7,475 nt of DNA from Thermoplasmata archaeon (lineage in GTDB: Archaea > Thermoplasmatota > Thermoplasmata > Lutacidiplasmatales > UBA184), in NCBI GenBank assembly GCA_030040865.1, contig JASHSX010000125.1:1-7475 (forward strand), given 5' to 3'. Under the pieces are notes generated by a model. That model did no database searches. It was given only the letters and a program-made list of their open reading frames with translations, and had not been told where the DNA came from. Shown piece by piece: positions 1-5,403 of the stretch. Both the position numbers and the translations under genes were made by a program. Numbering within the stretch: position 1 is the first letter of the stretch; each line of letters begins with the position of its first letter.

Positions 1-3
1 CGA

Positions 4-49
4 CGGCGACCGCTAAGGCTTCGACGACGGAGTGAACGGGCGGTCGCCG
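4..49 (-). terminator. Stem-loop just past the AHSA1 gene stop
   Basis: Bases 4-13 (CGGCGACCGC) are the exact reverse complement of 40-49, giving a perfect 10-bp stem with a 26-nt loop. Read on the - strand it begins one base after the stop codon of the AHSA1-like gene. There is no T-tract inside the window, so whether it terminates, protects the 3' end or is incidental cannot be decided here. The first 50 bases hold no other gene I can support. Confidence 0.35.
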
Positions 50-50
50 G

Positions 51-437
51 TCACCCGAAGTACGCCTTCATCGGCTCCCAGTAGAACTGGTGCCAGCCGT
101 CGTCCACGCCGTCGCGGAACCGATCCGGGATCCCCACATGGTCCACCGTCAACTTCGTTCCCTTCCCCCGGGCCCGCAGCTCCAGTCGGAGAACCGAGTA
201 GGCCCCCGCCGGCCACTCGCTCGCGCGCCAGGCCTGGACGATCCGCTTTCCGGGCACCAGCTCGAGGTTGTATCCTGAGATATAGGTTCCACCGGCCGTG
301 AACTTTCCGCCCACCTTCCGGCTCATCTTCGCGCTCTCTCCCGTGATCCGGGCGTGTCGGGCACTGTCGAGGTAGGCGTCGTAGATCTCCTTCGGCGTCG
401 CGCGCAGCGTGACCTCCTGGTGAACCGGCCGGCACAT
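51..437 (-). CDS. AHSA1/SRPBCC-family protein (START-like fold)
   Basis: A 128-residue protein of the AHSA1 (activator of Hsp90 ATPase 1-like) branch of the SRPBCC superfamily. These are small helix-grip proteins with a deep hydrophobic pocket, and in prokaryotes their ligands are mostly unknown. Visible signatures are the opening strand and helix PVHQEVTLRATPKEIYDAY (residues 4-22), the central GGKFTAGGTYISGYNLELVPGK region (43-64) and the closing W-x-x-F-Y-W-x-P helix (115-122). The frame is open upstream to 620 with another ATG at 494, but 494 lies inside or above the likely TATA box. The ATG at 437 has a GAGG Shine-Dalgarno sequence 6 nt upstream (444-447) and matches the usual N-terminus of the family. 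It is divergent from an ArsR regulator, a very common pairing for AHSA1 genes, so it is probably that regulator's target. The family call is strong; no substrate can be named. Confidence 0.88.
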   Translation of the reverse strand: MCRPVHQEVTLRATPKEIYDAYLDSARHARITGESAKMSRKVGGKFTAGGTYISGYNLELVPGKRIVQAWRASEWPAGAYSVLRLELRARGKGTKLTVDHVGIPDRFRDGVDDGWHQFYWEPMKAYFG

Positions 438-480
438 CTTCGTCCTCGGGCCCGAATCGGGCGGCTCCCCATGCGAGCGA

Positions 481-506
481 ATATACTTAACCATTTGGTT
501 TACTAT
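481..506. promoter_or_regulatory. Shared divergent promoter with probable ArsR operator
   Basis: An A/T-rich box ATATACTTAA (481-490) interrupts GC-rich DNA in the 83-bp gap between the divergent AHSA1 and ArsR genes. Read either way it is TATA-like. On the + strand it predicts a start near 511-515, just before the ATG at 521. On the - strand it predicts one near 455-460, about 20 nt before the ATG at 437. Overlapping it is a dyad centred at 494/495: AACCA-TT-TGGTT (489-500). The outer arms ATA (483-485) and TAT (504-506) also pair, giving 9 of 11 symmetric positions. ArsR-family operators are typically imperfect palindromes of this size placed over the promoter. The assignment is inferred from position and symmetry. 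Confidence 0.5.
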
Positions 507-520
507 TGGGATCGGTACGG

Positions 521-901
521 ATGACGCCCCGTCGTAGCTCCTTCGCCCGGGATCGGCCGGAGGCTCTCGACCGGTTGTTCCACGCGCTCTCGGACCGGAC
601 ACGCCGCCGGATCCTCGCACGGCTGACGCTCGGCCCGGCGCGGGTGACCGACCTGGCGGCTCCGTTCCGGATGACGCTGCCCGCCGTCTCGAAGCACCTG
701 AGGATCCTCGAGCAGGCGCGCCTCGTGTCGCGACGCGTCGAGGGCCGAGTGCATCGTCTCGCCCTCAAGGGCTCGACCCTGCGGGAGGTCGAGACGTGGC
801 TCGATGCGTACCGCTCGTTCTGGTCCGAGTCGCTCGACGCCATCGACCGGGACCTCCTCGATCATCCGGCTCGCGCTCCCCCGCGGACGCGGAGGCTCTA
901 G
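521..901 (+). CDS. ArsR-family winged-helix transcriptional repressor
   Basis: A 126-residue ArsR/SmtB-type winged-helix protein. The N-terminal helix LDRLFHALSDRTRRRILARL (16-35) is the family hallmark. It is followed by helix 3 (RVTDLAAPF, 41-49), the recognition helix TLPAVSKHLRILEQARLV (52-69) and the wing VSRRVEGRVHRLAL (69-82). A C-terminal helix (about 85-112) would give the usual dimer interface. The protein has no cysteine and lacks the ELVVCxC metal site, so it is not a classical arsenic or metal sensor; it fits the SdpR-like subgroup often linked to AHSA1 genes. Start choice: the ATG at 521 leaves a short leader after the TATA-like box. A TTG at 506 is also in frame but lies in the operator dyad. 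It most likely represses itself and the divergent AHSA1 gene; that role is inferred from context. Confidence 0.9.
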   Translation: MTPRRSSFARDRPEALDRLFHALSDRTRRRILARLTLGPARVTDLAAPFRMTLPAVSKHLRILEQARLVSRRVEGRVHRLALKGSTLREVETWLDAYRSFWSESLDAIDRDLLDHPARAPPRTRRL

Positions 902-919
902 CGGGTCTCGCCCGACCGG

Positions 920-946
920 CCCATGGGCCTCAAACGGCCCGATGGG
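920..946 (+). terminator. Stem-loop downstream of the ArsR gene
   Basis: Bases 920-929 (CCCATGGGCC) pair with 936-946 across a 6-nt loop (TCAAAC), giving 10 base pairs with one bulged G at 941. It starts 19 nt after the ArsR stop codon. Part of it is also a perfect 12-bp DNA palindrome, GGCCCATGGGCC (918-929), so a protein-binding site is an alternative. No T-tract follows directly. Confidence 0.35.
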
Positions 947-970
947 AGCGCCGACCGCCTGGACCCCGGT

Positions 971-1020
971 CCGGTCGGCCTCGTCCCCGGACGAGAACCG
1001 GCTCGGCAGAGCCGTTTTAG
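971..1020 (+). promoter_or_regulatory. Overlapping stem-loops and T-run before the glycosyltransferase gene
   Basis: Two hairpins lie side by side. The first pairs CTCGTCC (980-986) with GGACGAG (989-995), bracketed by CCGGT (971-975) and ACCGG (997-1001). The second pairs CGGCTC (999-1004) with GAGCCG (1009-1014) through a GGCA loop and is followed by TTTT (1015-1018). The second has the form of a terminator for read-through from the ArsR gene. The outer stem of the first shares bases 999-1001 with it, so the full structures exclude each other. Alternatively CGTTTTAG is a weak TATA box giving a start near 1042 and a leader of about 20 nt for the gene at 1065. I cannot choose between these readings. 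Confidence 0.3.
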
Positions 1021-1064
1021 CCCCCCTGCGGGTGAGACCTACCCTTCCGCCGGACCCGCGGTAC

Positions 1065-2453
1065 ATGACGGTCGAATCCCCGTTGGACCTGTGCGTCAAC
1101 ACCCAGACCCCCCTGCTCCAGTTCCCGCCCCCCGCCCCGGGCCAGCCCGCGCCCGCCGCCTCCCGGGACGTCGAGAGCATCGGGTCCCTCGTCGAGGGCG
1201 TCGACTACCGTTATTCGCCGGGCGGAGTGACCCGCATGGTCCACCCGCTCCTGCGCCGACTCCACTCGGCCGGGGTGGTCGGGGCCACGCAGTGGGTCTC
1301 GCTGAACCCGTTCGCGCCGCGCACGATCCTGTTCAACGACCTTACGCTCCACAACGTCGCCGTCGCGCCGGATCGTCTGGCCGCGTACGGGAACGTGAAG
1401 GAGACGATCTGGGGGACGGTCCATGGACTCCGGGAGTCGGGAGGCTCGGACAACCTGTTCTGGAGCGACGACTTCAGCGAGTACGCCTATTACAACCGGC
1501 TGACGGCCGAAACGATCCGTTCGCTCGACGCGCAGCATGACTTCGATCTCTTCTACATCCACGATTTCCAGCAGCTTCCGATCGGCGAGATGCTTGGGAC
1601 GCTCAAGCCGAAGCTGTTCCGCTGGCACATCCCGTTCGAGGCGGACTCCTTCCCCGAACGCTGGCACGCGGCGATGCGGGGCTACCTCAACCAGTACGAT
1701 ACCGTGGTGGTCAGCACGGACCGATACCTGGAGCACCTGCGGGAGTTCGGATACACCGGGCGCGGGGTGCGAATCTACCCATACATCGACGAGAGCGAGT
1801 ACTCGGATCCCTCCCCGGAGGAGGTCCTCCCGATCGTCGAGCGGTTCGGGGTGAAGGAGACCGACCGGGTGATACTCGCGGTAGGACGGATGGATCCGAT
1901 GAAGGGCCAGGACCACGCGATCCGGGCCTTCGCCCTCCTCGCGAAGCGATTCCCCCGGCTCCGGCTGCTCCTGGTCGGCAACGGAAGCTTTTCGAGCTCG
2001 GCGTCCGGCCTCGGGCTCCCCAAATCCGGCAGTTGGCGCAACCGACTCGAGGCGATCGCCGAGGAGCTCGGCGTCGGCGGCCGCGTCCTTTTCACGGGCC
2101 ACGTGACCCAGCGGGAGCTCGACGCCTGCTACGCCCGCTGCGAGTTCACGATCCTCCCCTCGATCCGCGAGGGGTTCGGCTTAGTGGTGGTCGAGAGCTG
2201 GATCCATCGCCGTCCTGCGATCGTCTCCAAGCGGGCGGGGATCGCCGAGATCGTCCGGAACCGGACGAACGCCTTGCTCGTCGACCCCGAGGATCCGAAG
2301 CAAGTGGCGGGGCAGATGGAGGCGATCCTGGCGGACCCGAAGGGGTTGGGCGCCAAGCTCGTCCGCGGAGGGTTGGTCGCGGCGAAAAAGTGCACGATCG
2401 AAGCGGCGGCCCGCGCTGAGTCCGAGCTGTTGGGCGCGGCCGTGGAGGGGTAG
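1065..2453 (+). CDS. GT4-like retaining glycosyltransferase, trehalose-synthase-like
   Basis: A 462-residue GT-B fold enzyme expected to transfer a sugar from a nucleotide-sugar donor with retention of configuration. The N-terminal acceptor domain shows a glycine loop YSPGGVTR (50-57), an IHDFQ motif (165-169) and RWHIPFE (186-192), which resemble trehalose glycosyltransferase (TreT, GT4) and, more loosely, trehalose-6-phosphate synthase (GT20). The C-terminal donor domain starts with VGRMDPMKGQ (273-282) and carries the E-x7-E motif EGFGLVVVE (369-377) of GT4 enzymes. The frame is open far upstream, but that part is low-complexity and overlaps the ArsR gene; the ATG at 1065 begins family-like sequence. 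No Shine-Dalgarno is seen. The gene abuts an MscS-type channel gene, which favours an osmolyte such as trehalose or a related glucoside. The fold is secure; the exact product is inferred and could instead be another glycoside. Confidence 0.85.
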   Translation: MTVESPLDLCVNTQTPLLQFPPPAPGQPAPAASRDVESIGSLVEGVDYRYSPGGVTRMVHPLLRRLHSAGVVGATQWVSLNPFAPRTILFNDLTLHNVAVAPDRLAAYGNVKETIWGTVHGLRESGGSDNLFWSDDFSEYAYYNRLTAETIRSLDAQHDFDLFYIHDFQQLPIGEMLGTLKPKLFRWHIPFEADSFPERWHAAMRGYLNQYDTVVVSTDRYLEHLREFGYTGRGVRIYPYIDESEYSDPSPEEVLPIVERFGVKETDRVILAVGRMDPMKGQDHAIRAFALLAKRFPRLRLLLVGNGSFSSSASGLGLPKSGSWRNRLEAIAEELGVGGRVLFTGHVTQRELDACYARCEFTILPSIREGFGLVVVESWIHRRPAIVSKRAGIAEIVRNRTNALLVDPEDPKQVAGQMEAILADPKGLGAKLVRGGLVAAKKCTIEAAARAESELLGAAVEG

Positions 2454-3218
2454 GTGTCGTTCCCTCCGATCGCCACGTTCCTGCCCCTGATCTACTTCGC
2501 GGTCATCCTCCTGTTGACCTGGGCGGTGGGCCGCCTCTCGGGCCTCCTCGCGAGCCGCATCATCGGTCGCACGATGGCCCCCGTCGCCGCCGCCGGCGGA
2601 CGGCTCACGACCGTGATCGTCTGGGTGATCGGGGTCACGTTCGCCTTCCAGGAGCTCGGGGTCAGCACCGACATCCTGCTCCTCATGATCCTGATCGTCG
2701 GGTTCGCGGCGATCGTCGCGCTGCGGGAGCCGCTGCAGAACATCGGAGCGAAGTACTTCTCGGACATCTACACGCCGTTCAAGCTCGGCGACACCGTGCA
2801 GGTCGGAGCCTACACCGGGAAGGTGATCGAGATCAACCCGGTCACGACCGTGCTGATCACCGAGTCCGATACCCTGGTCTCGGTGCCGAACTCTCTGTTC
2901 GTCCGGGATGTGGTCACCAACCTCTCCCCTCAGAAGTGGCGCGAAGTGATCGTCCCGTTCTCGGTCGGGGGGAGTGTCGACCTCGCCCGGCTCGAGAGCG
3001 ACCTCCGCAAGAGCCTCGGGAAGCTTCGCCTTCGGCTTGATGCTCGGTTCCCGCCCGTTCTCACCACGCGGGCTCGGACGGCCCTCTCGACCGACCTCAC
3101 GCTCACGGTCATGATCCGTCAGCCCGAGGACCGGGACGCGATCACGGCCGAGGTCGGGAAGCGAATCTCGGAAGTCGTGAGCCTCTCCGGCCGGACGACG
3201 TCGGGTCCGTCGGCTTAG
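2454..3218 (+). CDS. MscS-family small-conductance mechanosensitive channel
   Basis: A 254-residue membrane protein, close to the E. coli MscS length, that would open under membrane tension to release solutes during hypo-osmotic shock. Three hydrophobic segments are visible: TM1 about 7-31, TM2 about 48-69 and the pore-lining TM3 about 73-97. Next comes the MscS beta-domain with its family signature: LREPLQNIGAKYFSDIYTPF (90-109), KLGDTVQVG (110-118), GKVIEI (122-127) and VPNSLFV with NLS (144-157). A cytosolic alpha/beta part follows to about 224. The GTG start directly follows the TAG of the glycosyltransferase gene and has GGAGG (2444-2448) 5 nt upstream, so the two genes are almost certainly co-transcribed and translationally coupled. 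A stem-loop follows the stop codon. A glycosyltransferase plus MscS gene pair is also known, from memory, in the trehalose operon of Thermoproteus tenax. Confidence 0.93.
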   Translation: MSFPPIATFLPLIYFAVILLLTWAVGRLSGLLASRIIGRTMAPVAAAGGRLTTVIVWVIGVTFAFQELGVSTDILLLMILIVGFAAIVALREPLQNIGAKYFSDIYTPFKLGDTVQVGAYTGKVIEINPVTTVLITESDTLVSVPNSLFVRDVVTNLSPQKWREVIVPFSVGGSVDLARLESDLRKSLGKLRLRLDARFPPVLTTRARTALSTDLTLTVMIRQPEDRDAITAEVGKRISEVVSLSGRTTSGPSA

Positions 3219-3219
3219 A

Positions 3220-3251
3220 CCGCCGACTCACGCCGTCCGAACGGCCGGCGG
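3220..3251 (+). terminator. Stem-loop just past the mechanosensitive channel gene
   Basis: CCGCCG (3220-3225) and GCCGT (3232-3236) pair with the continuous right arm ACGGC-CGGCGG (3241-3251), giving 11 base pairs with a 6-nt bulge (3226-3231) and a CCGA tetraloop. It begins one base after the TAG stop. There is no T-tract after it. It may act in 3'-end formation or stability for the glycosyltransferase-channel transcript. Confidence 0.35.
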
Positions 3252-3276
3252 GGCCGCGACCCGAGCCGTGGACGTC

Positions 3277-3297
3277 TCGGGACGCGCTGCGTCCCGA
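3277..3297 (-). terminator. Perfect 9-bp stem-loop between convergent genes
   Basis: TCGGGACGC (3277-3285) and GCGTCCCGA (3289-3297) are exact reverse complements around a 3-nt loop. The hairpin lies 5 bp beyond the stop codon of the - strand zinc-ribbon gene and also within the 3' region of the convergent channel gene, so it could serve both directions. No T-tract is present. Confidence 0.4.
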
Positions 3298-3302
3298 CGG
3301 GG

Positions 3303-3863
3303 TCAGACGTACCGAGCGCACGCGTAACAGTAGTACCGACTGTACTGGGCCACGTAGGTCGTCGGCTTTCCGCAGTTCGTGCAGTTCGGTGCGCCGGGCG
3401 GGACCGTCGGTCCCATCGAGGCCGGCTGGACCGGTACCGGGGCCGCAGAAGGGGGGGAGGGGGCAGCAGGCGCCGGAGCTGCGGCGACGCCCGGCGCCGC
3501 GTACATCGGGGCGGGGGTCGCGCCGGCGGACTTGCGAGCCTTCATGAACAGCGGGAACAAGACGTGGAGTGCCCAGCCGAAGATCGCCAGGGCGACTCCG
3601 ACGCCGGTCCAGACGAAGAATCCCTCCAGGTCGTTCTGCAGCGTCGAGGCCGACGTTCCCGCGCTCCCGGCCGCGCTCGCGTACGCGTCGCCCGACCCGA
3701 AGCCGATGAGCACGAGGATCCCCCCGATGATCGCGAGGAAGACTCCGAAGTCGAGCCAAGCCGGGATGTGAACTGTCGTCGATCCCTGCGGGTTGCTCGG
3801 CGGAGGCTGGTAGGCCGGTGCGTAGGCGGCCGGGGGAGCCGGCGGCGGTGGAGGGGTTGCCAT
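3303..3863 (-). CDS. Two-helix membrane protein with C-terminal zinc ribbon
   Basis: A 186-residue protein that I do not recognise as a named family. Its architecture is clear. A Pro/Ala/Tyr-rich N-terminus (1-30) precedes TM1 (about 39-57) and a short Ser/Gly/Ala loop (58-81). TM2 (about 82-106) ends in KARK (108-111), a positive-inside mark placing both termini in the cytoplasm. A Pro/Ala linker (about 115-158) leads to a zinc ribbon with C161-x2-C164 and C179-x2-C182. This plan, a disordered linker ending in a zinc ribbon tethered to the membrane, recurs in archaeal hypothetical proteins and suggests a role in protein-protein or nucleic-acid contact at the membrane. The ATG at 3863 has a TATA-like box about 32 bp upstream and almost no leader. 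The function is unknown. Confidence 0.82.
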   Translation of the reverse strand: MATPPPPPAPPAAYAPAYQPPPSNPQGSTTVHIPAWLDFGVFLAIIGGILVLIGFGSGDAYASAAGSAGTSASTLQNDLEGFFVWTGVGVALAIFGWALHVLFPLFMKARKSAGATPAPMYAAPGVAAAPAPAAPSPPSAAPVPVQPASMGPTVPPGAPNCTNCGKPTTYVAQYSRYYCYACARYV

Positions 3864-3890
3864 GCGTGGGCCAGTTCGTTCAGCTATACG

Positions 3891-3899
3891 AACTTATTT
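3891..3899 (-). promoter_or_regulatory. TATA-like box of the zinc-ribbon membrane protein gene
   Basis: On the - strand this reads AAATAAGTT, centred about 32 bp upstream of the ATG at 3863. The usual archaeal spacing of about 25-28 bp from TATA centre to start site puts initiation within roughly 5 nt of the start codon, meaning a leaderless or nearly leaderless message. It is the only A/T-rich patch in the 76-bp gap. Confidence 0.5.
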
Positions 3900-3908
3900 G
3901 TGGGAATA

Positions 3909-3937
3909 GTTCGCGCCGCCGAGAGCGGGGTGCGAAC
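3909..3937 (-). terminator. Stem-loop just past the PEP mutase-like gene
   Basis: GTTCGCGCC (3909-3917) pairs with GGTGCGAAC (3929-3937), 9 base pairs including one G-T wobble, with an 11-nt loop. On the - strand it begins 2 nt beyond the TGA of the PEP mutase/isocitrate lyase-family gene and lies upstream of the promoter of the next - strand gene, which fits separation of two transcripts. Confidence 0.35.
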
Positions 3938-3939
3938 GG

Positions 3940-4794
3940 TCAGCCCGAACTCGGAGGATCGCTGGATTTCGCCGTAGCGAGCGAATTCAGCTCTTGGAAC
4001 GAGATGGCTCCCTCGGTGAGCGTCTGGTAGGTGCCGGAGGTGAGGAGCTCGGCGCTCGCCCGCTTCAAGAGGCCGAACGCCGCGTAGGACGCGGACGGGC
4101 CGAAACTCACCCGCTTCACACCCAGTCGTTGGAGCTCCGCGATCGGCGGGAGCCCCTTGCGGATCATCACGTTCACCGGATGCTGGACGGCTTGGACGAA
4201 CGATCCGATCGACTCGGCGTCCGTGAGTCGCATCGGGTAGATGCAGTCGGCCCCCGCGTCACGGTACGCCTGGCCACGCCGGATCGCCTCCGCGAGGAGC
4301 TTTTCGGGCGTGCCGTCGAGGGTCAAGGCGTCGGTACGGGCGTTGATCACAAGAGGCACGCCCGTCGCGGTTGCGACCTCGCGGGCGGCACGGATCTTTC
4401 GGACTTGCGTTCCGACGGGGAAGAGTCGCTCTCCCTGCGGGTCGTGGTCCTCGAGGTTGATCCCCACAGCTCCCGCCTCGATCACTTTACGTACCGTGGC
4501 GGCGACCCCGCCGGCTCCGCGACCGTATCCGGCGACCACGTCCGCGCTGAGCGGAATAGATACGACCCGGGCGATCCGCTCGATCACCGAGAACAGCTCC
4601 CGTTTGGGCATCCGTTCCCCGTCGGGGTAACCCAGGGAGACCATGAGGCCCGCACTAGAGGTAGCCACGGCCGGAAAACCGGCGTCCTCGAAAAGGCGCG
4701 CGCTCGGCACGTCCCACGCGTTCGGGAGAACGAGGGGGCGCTCCTGACGGTGTAGGTTCCGGAATTGTTCCGCCTTCTCGGCCTGGCTCGGCAT
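3940..4794 (-). CDS. PEP mutase/isocitrate lyase superfamily protein
   Basis: A 284-residue TIM-barrel protein of the isocitrate lyase/phosphoenolpyruvate mutase superfamily, whose members make or break C-C or P-C bonds next to a 2-oxoacid, usually with Mg2+. Visible landmarks are LPNAWDVPSARLFEDAGFPA (23-42), TSSAGLMVSLGYPDGE (45-60), SADVVAGYG (83-91), GINLED (111-116), LVINARTDAL (148-157) and the late-barrel GVKRVSFGPS (225-234). The length is typical of the stand-alone subgroup often annotated as isocitrate lyase/PEP mutase family. The KRCGH catalytic loop of true isocitrate and methylisocitrate lyases is absent, so those activities are unlikely. In the metal-binding DxE/DxD motif the second acid is Val (D85-V-V87). 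The ATG at 4794 gives a canonical N-terminus. It is divergent from an AhpD-like gene across 78 bp. The substrate is unknown. Confidence 0.85.
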   Translation of the reverse strand: MPSQAEKAEQFRNLHRQERPLVLPNAWDVPSARLFEDAGFPAVATSSAGLMVSLGYPDGERMPKRELFSVIERIARVVSIPLSADVVAGYGRGAGGVAATVRKVIEAGAVGINLEDHDPQGERLFPVGTQVRKIRAAREVATATGVPLVINARTDALTLDGTPEKLLAEAIRRGQAYRDAGADCIYPMRLTDAESIGSFVQAVQHPVNVMIRKGLPPIAELQRLGVKRVSFGPSASYAAFGLLKRASAELLTSGTYQTLTEGAISFQELNSLATAKSSDPPSSG

Positions 4795-4872
4795 GGTCCC
4801 GAACGGATTCCCGTCACTCCTGATACCCTCTTACCCCGGCTGGCGGTGGCCGGCGGAAGAGGACGAACGGAG

Positions 4873-5334
4873 ATGCCCGAGGTCTCACCCGAACGGATCC
4901 GCTACACCCGAGTATCCCCTGACGCGTATCGATCGTTCTCGAGCCTCGAAGATTACCTGGGGACGTGCGGCCTCGAACCCGGGCTGCTCGAGCTGGTCCG
5001 GCTCCGGGCCTCGATGGTCAACGGGTGTGCCTACTGCATGCAGATGCACTCGCACGACGCCCTCAAAAGTGGAGAACGCGTCGAACGGCTGTTCCAATTG
5101 AACGTGTGGCCCGAGTCGCCGGCGTTTAGCGCTCGCGAACGGGCCGCCCTGGCGTGGACCGACGCGGTGACGCTCGTCGCCTCTTCCCATACGCCCAACG
5201 ACGTCTACGCGAACGCCCGGCGCGAGTTCTCCGAGAAGGAGCTGGTCGATCTCACCTGGGCCATCGTGGCGATCAACGGGTGGAATCGGATGGCCATCAG
5301 TTTCCGGACACCGCCGTCGATCCCGAAGGTGTAG
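4873..5334 (+). CDS. AhpD/carboxymuconolactone decarboxylase-family protein
   Basis: A 153-residue all-helical protein of the CMD/AhpD family. Members with a CxxC use it as a peroxidase or thiol-disulfide redox centre. The core is LLELVRLRASMVNGCAYCMQ (38-57): C52-A-Y-C55 with H59 three residues on (CxxCxxxH), and E40 in the position of the AhpD proton-relay Glu. Downstream FSARERAALAWTDAVT (85-100) and the C-terminal FSEKELVDLTWAIVAINGWNR (119-139) are typical of the single-domain alkylhydroperoxidase-like subgroup. The start at ATG 4873 is preferred over an open upstream extension to 4765, because that part overlaps the divergent gene and lacks family similarity. GAGG at 4859-4862 lies 10 nt upstream. 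It is probably a cytosolic homo-oligomer in oxidative or thiol stress; the actual reductant and substrate are not evident. Confidence 0.9.
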   Translation: MPEVSPERIRYTRVSPDAYRSFSSLEDYLGTCGLEPGLLELVRLRASMVNGCAYCMQMHSHDALKSGERVERLFQLNVWPESPAFSARERAALAWTDAVTLVASSHTPNDVYANARREFSEKELVDLTWAIVAINGWNRMAISFRTPPSIPKV

Positions 5335-5336
5335 CC

Positions 5337-5365
5337 GCTGGGGCGTGTCCGGAGAAGGCCCCGGC
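5337..5365 (+). terminator. Stem-loop just past the AhpD-like gene
   Basis: GCTGGGGC (5337-5344) pairs with GCCCCGGC (5358-5365), 8 base pairs with one T-G wobble and a 13-nt loop, beginning 2 nt after the TAG. It lies in the 69-bp gap between this gene and the convergent HEPN gene. There is no T-tract. It is weaker than the other stop-proximal stems in the window. Confidence 0.25.
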
Positions 5366-5403
5366 CGCCAGTGCGCCTCGACCCATTGCCGGAAGAGAGT
5401 ACG

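Noticed and set aside
438..620. An upstream extension of the AHSA1-like frame, including the ATG at 494
   Set aside because: The ATG at 494 lies within the operator/TATA region, and the extension to 620 runs antisense into the ArsR gene. The ATG at 437 has a Shine-Dalgarno sequence and a canonical family N-terminus.
804..1064. An upstream extension of the glycosyltransferase frame to an ATG-like start at 804
   Set aside because: The extra 87 residues overlap the ArsR gene, cross three hairpins and are Ser/Pro/Arg-rich with no family similarity. The ATG at 1065 fits the family better.
1017..2102. A 361-codon open frame on the - strand
   Set aside because: It is antisense to the glycosyltransferase gene. 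Its translation is rich in Arg, Glu, Val and Asp without domain motifs, whereas the + strand frame shows clear GT-B motifs. Long antisense frames are expected at this GC content.
5361..5392. A short inverted repeat CCGGC/GCCGG near the end of the HEPN gene
   Set aside because: It has only 5 bp with a 22-nt loop in GC-rich DNA; this is within chance expectation and competes with the better stem at 5337-5365.
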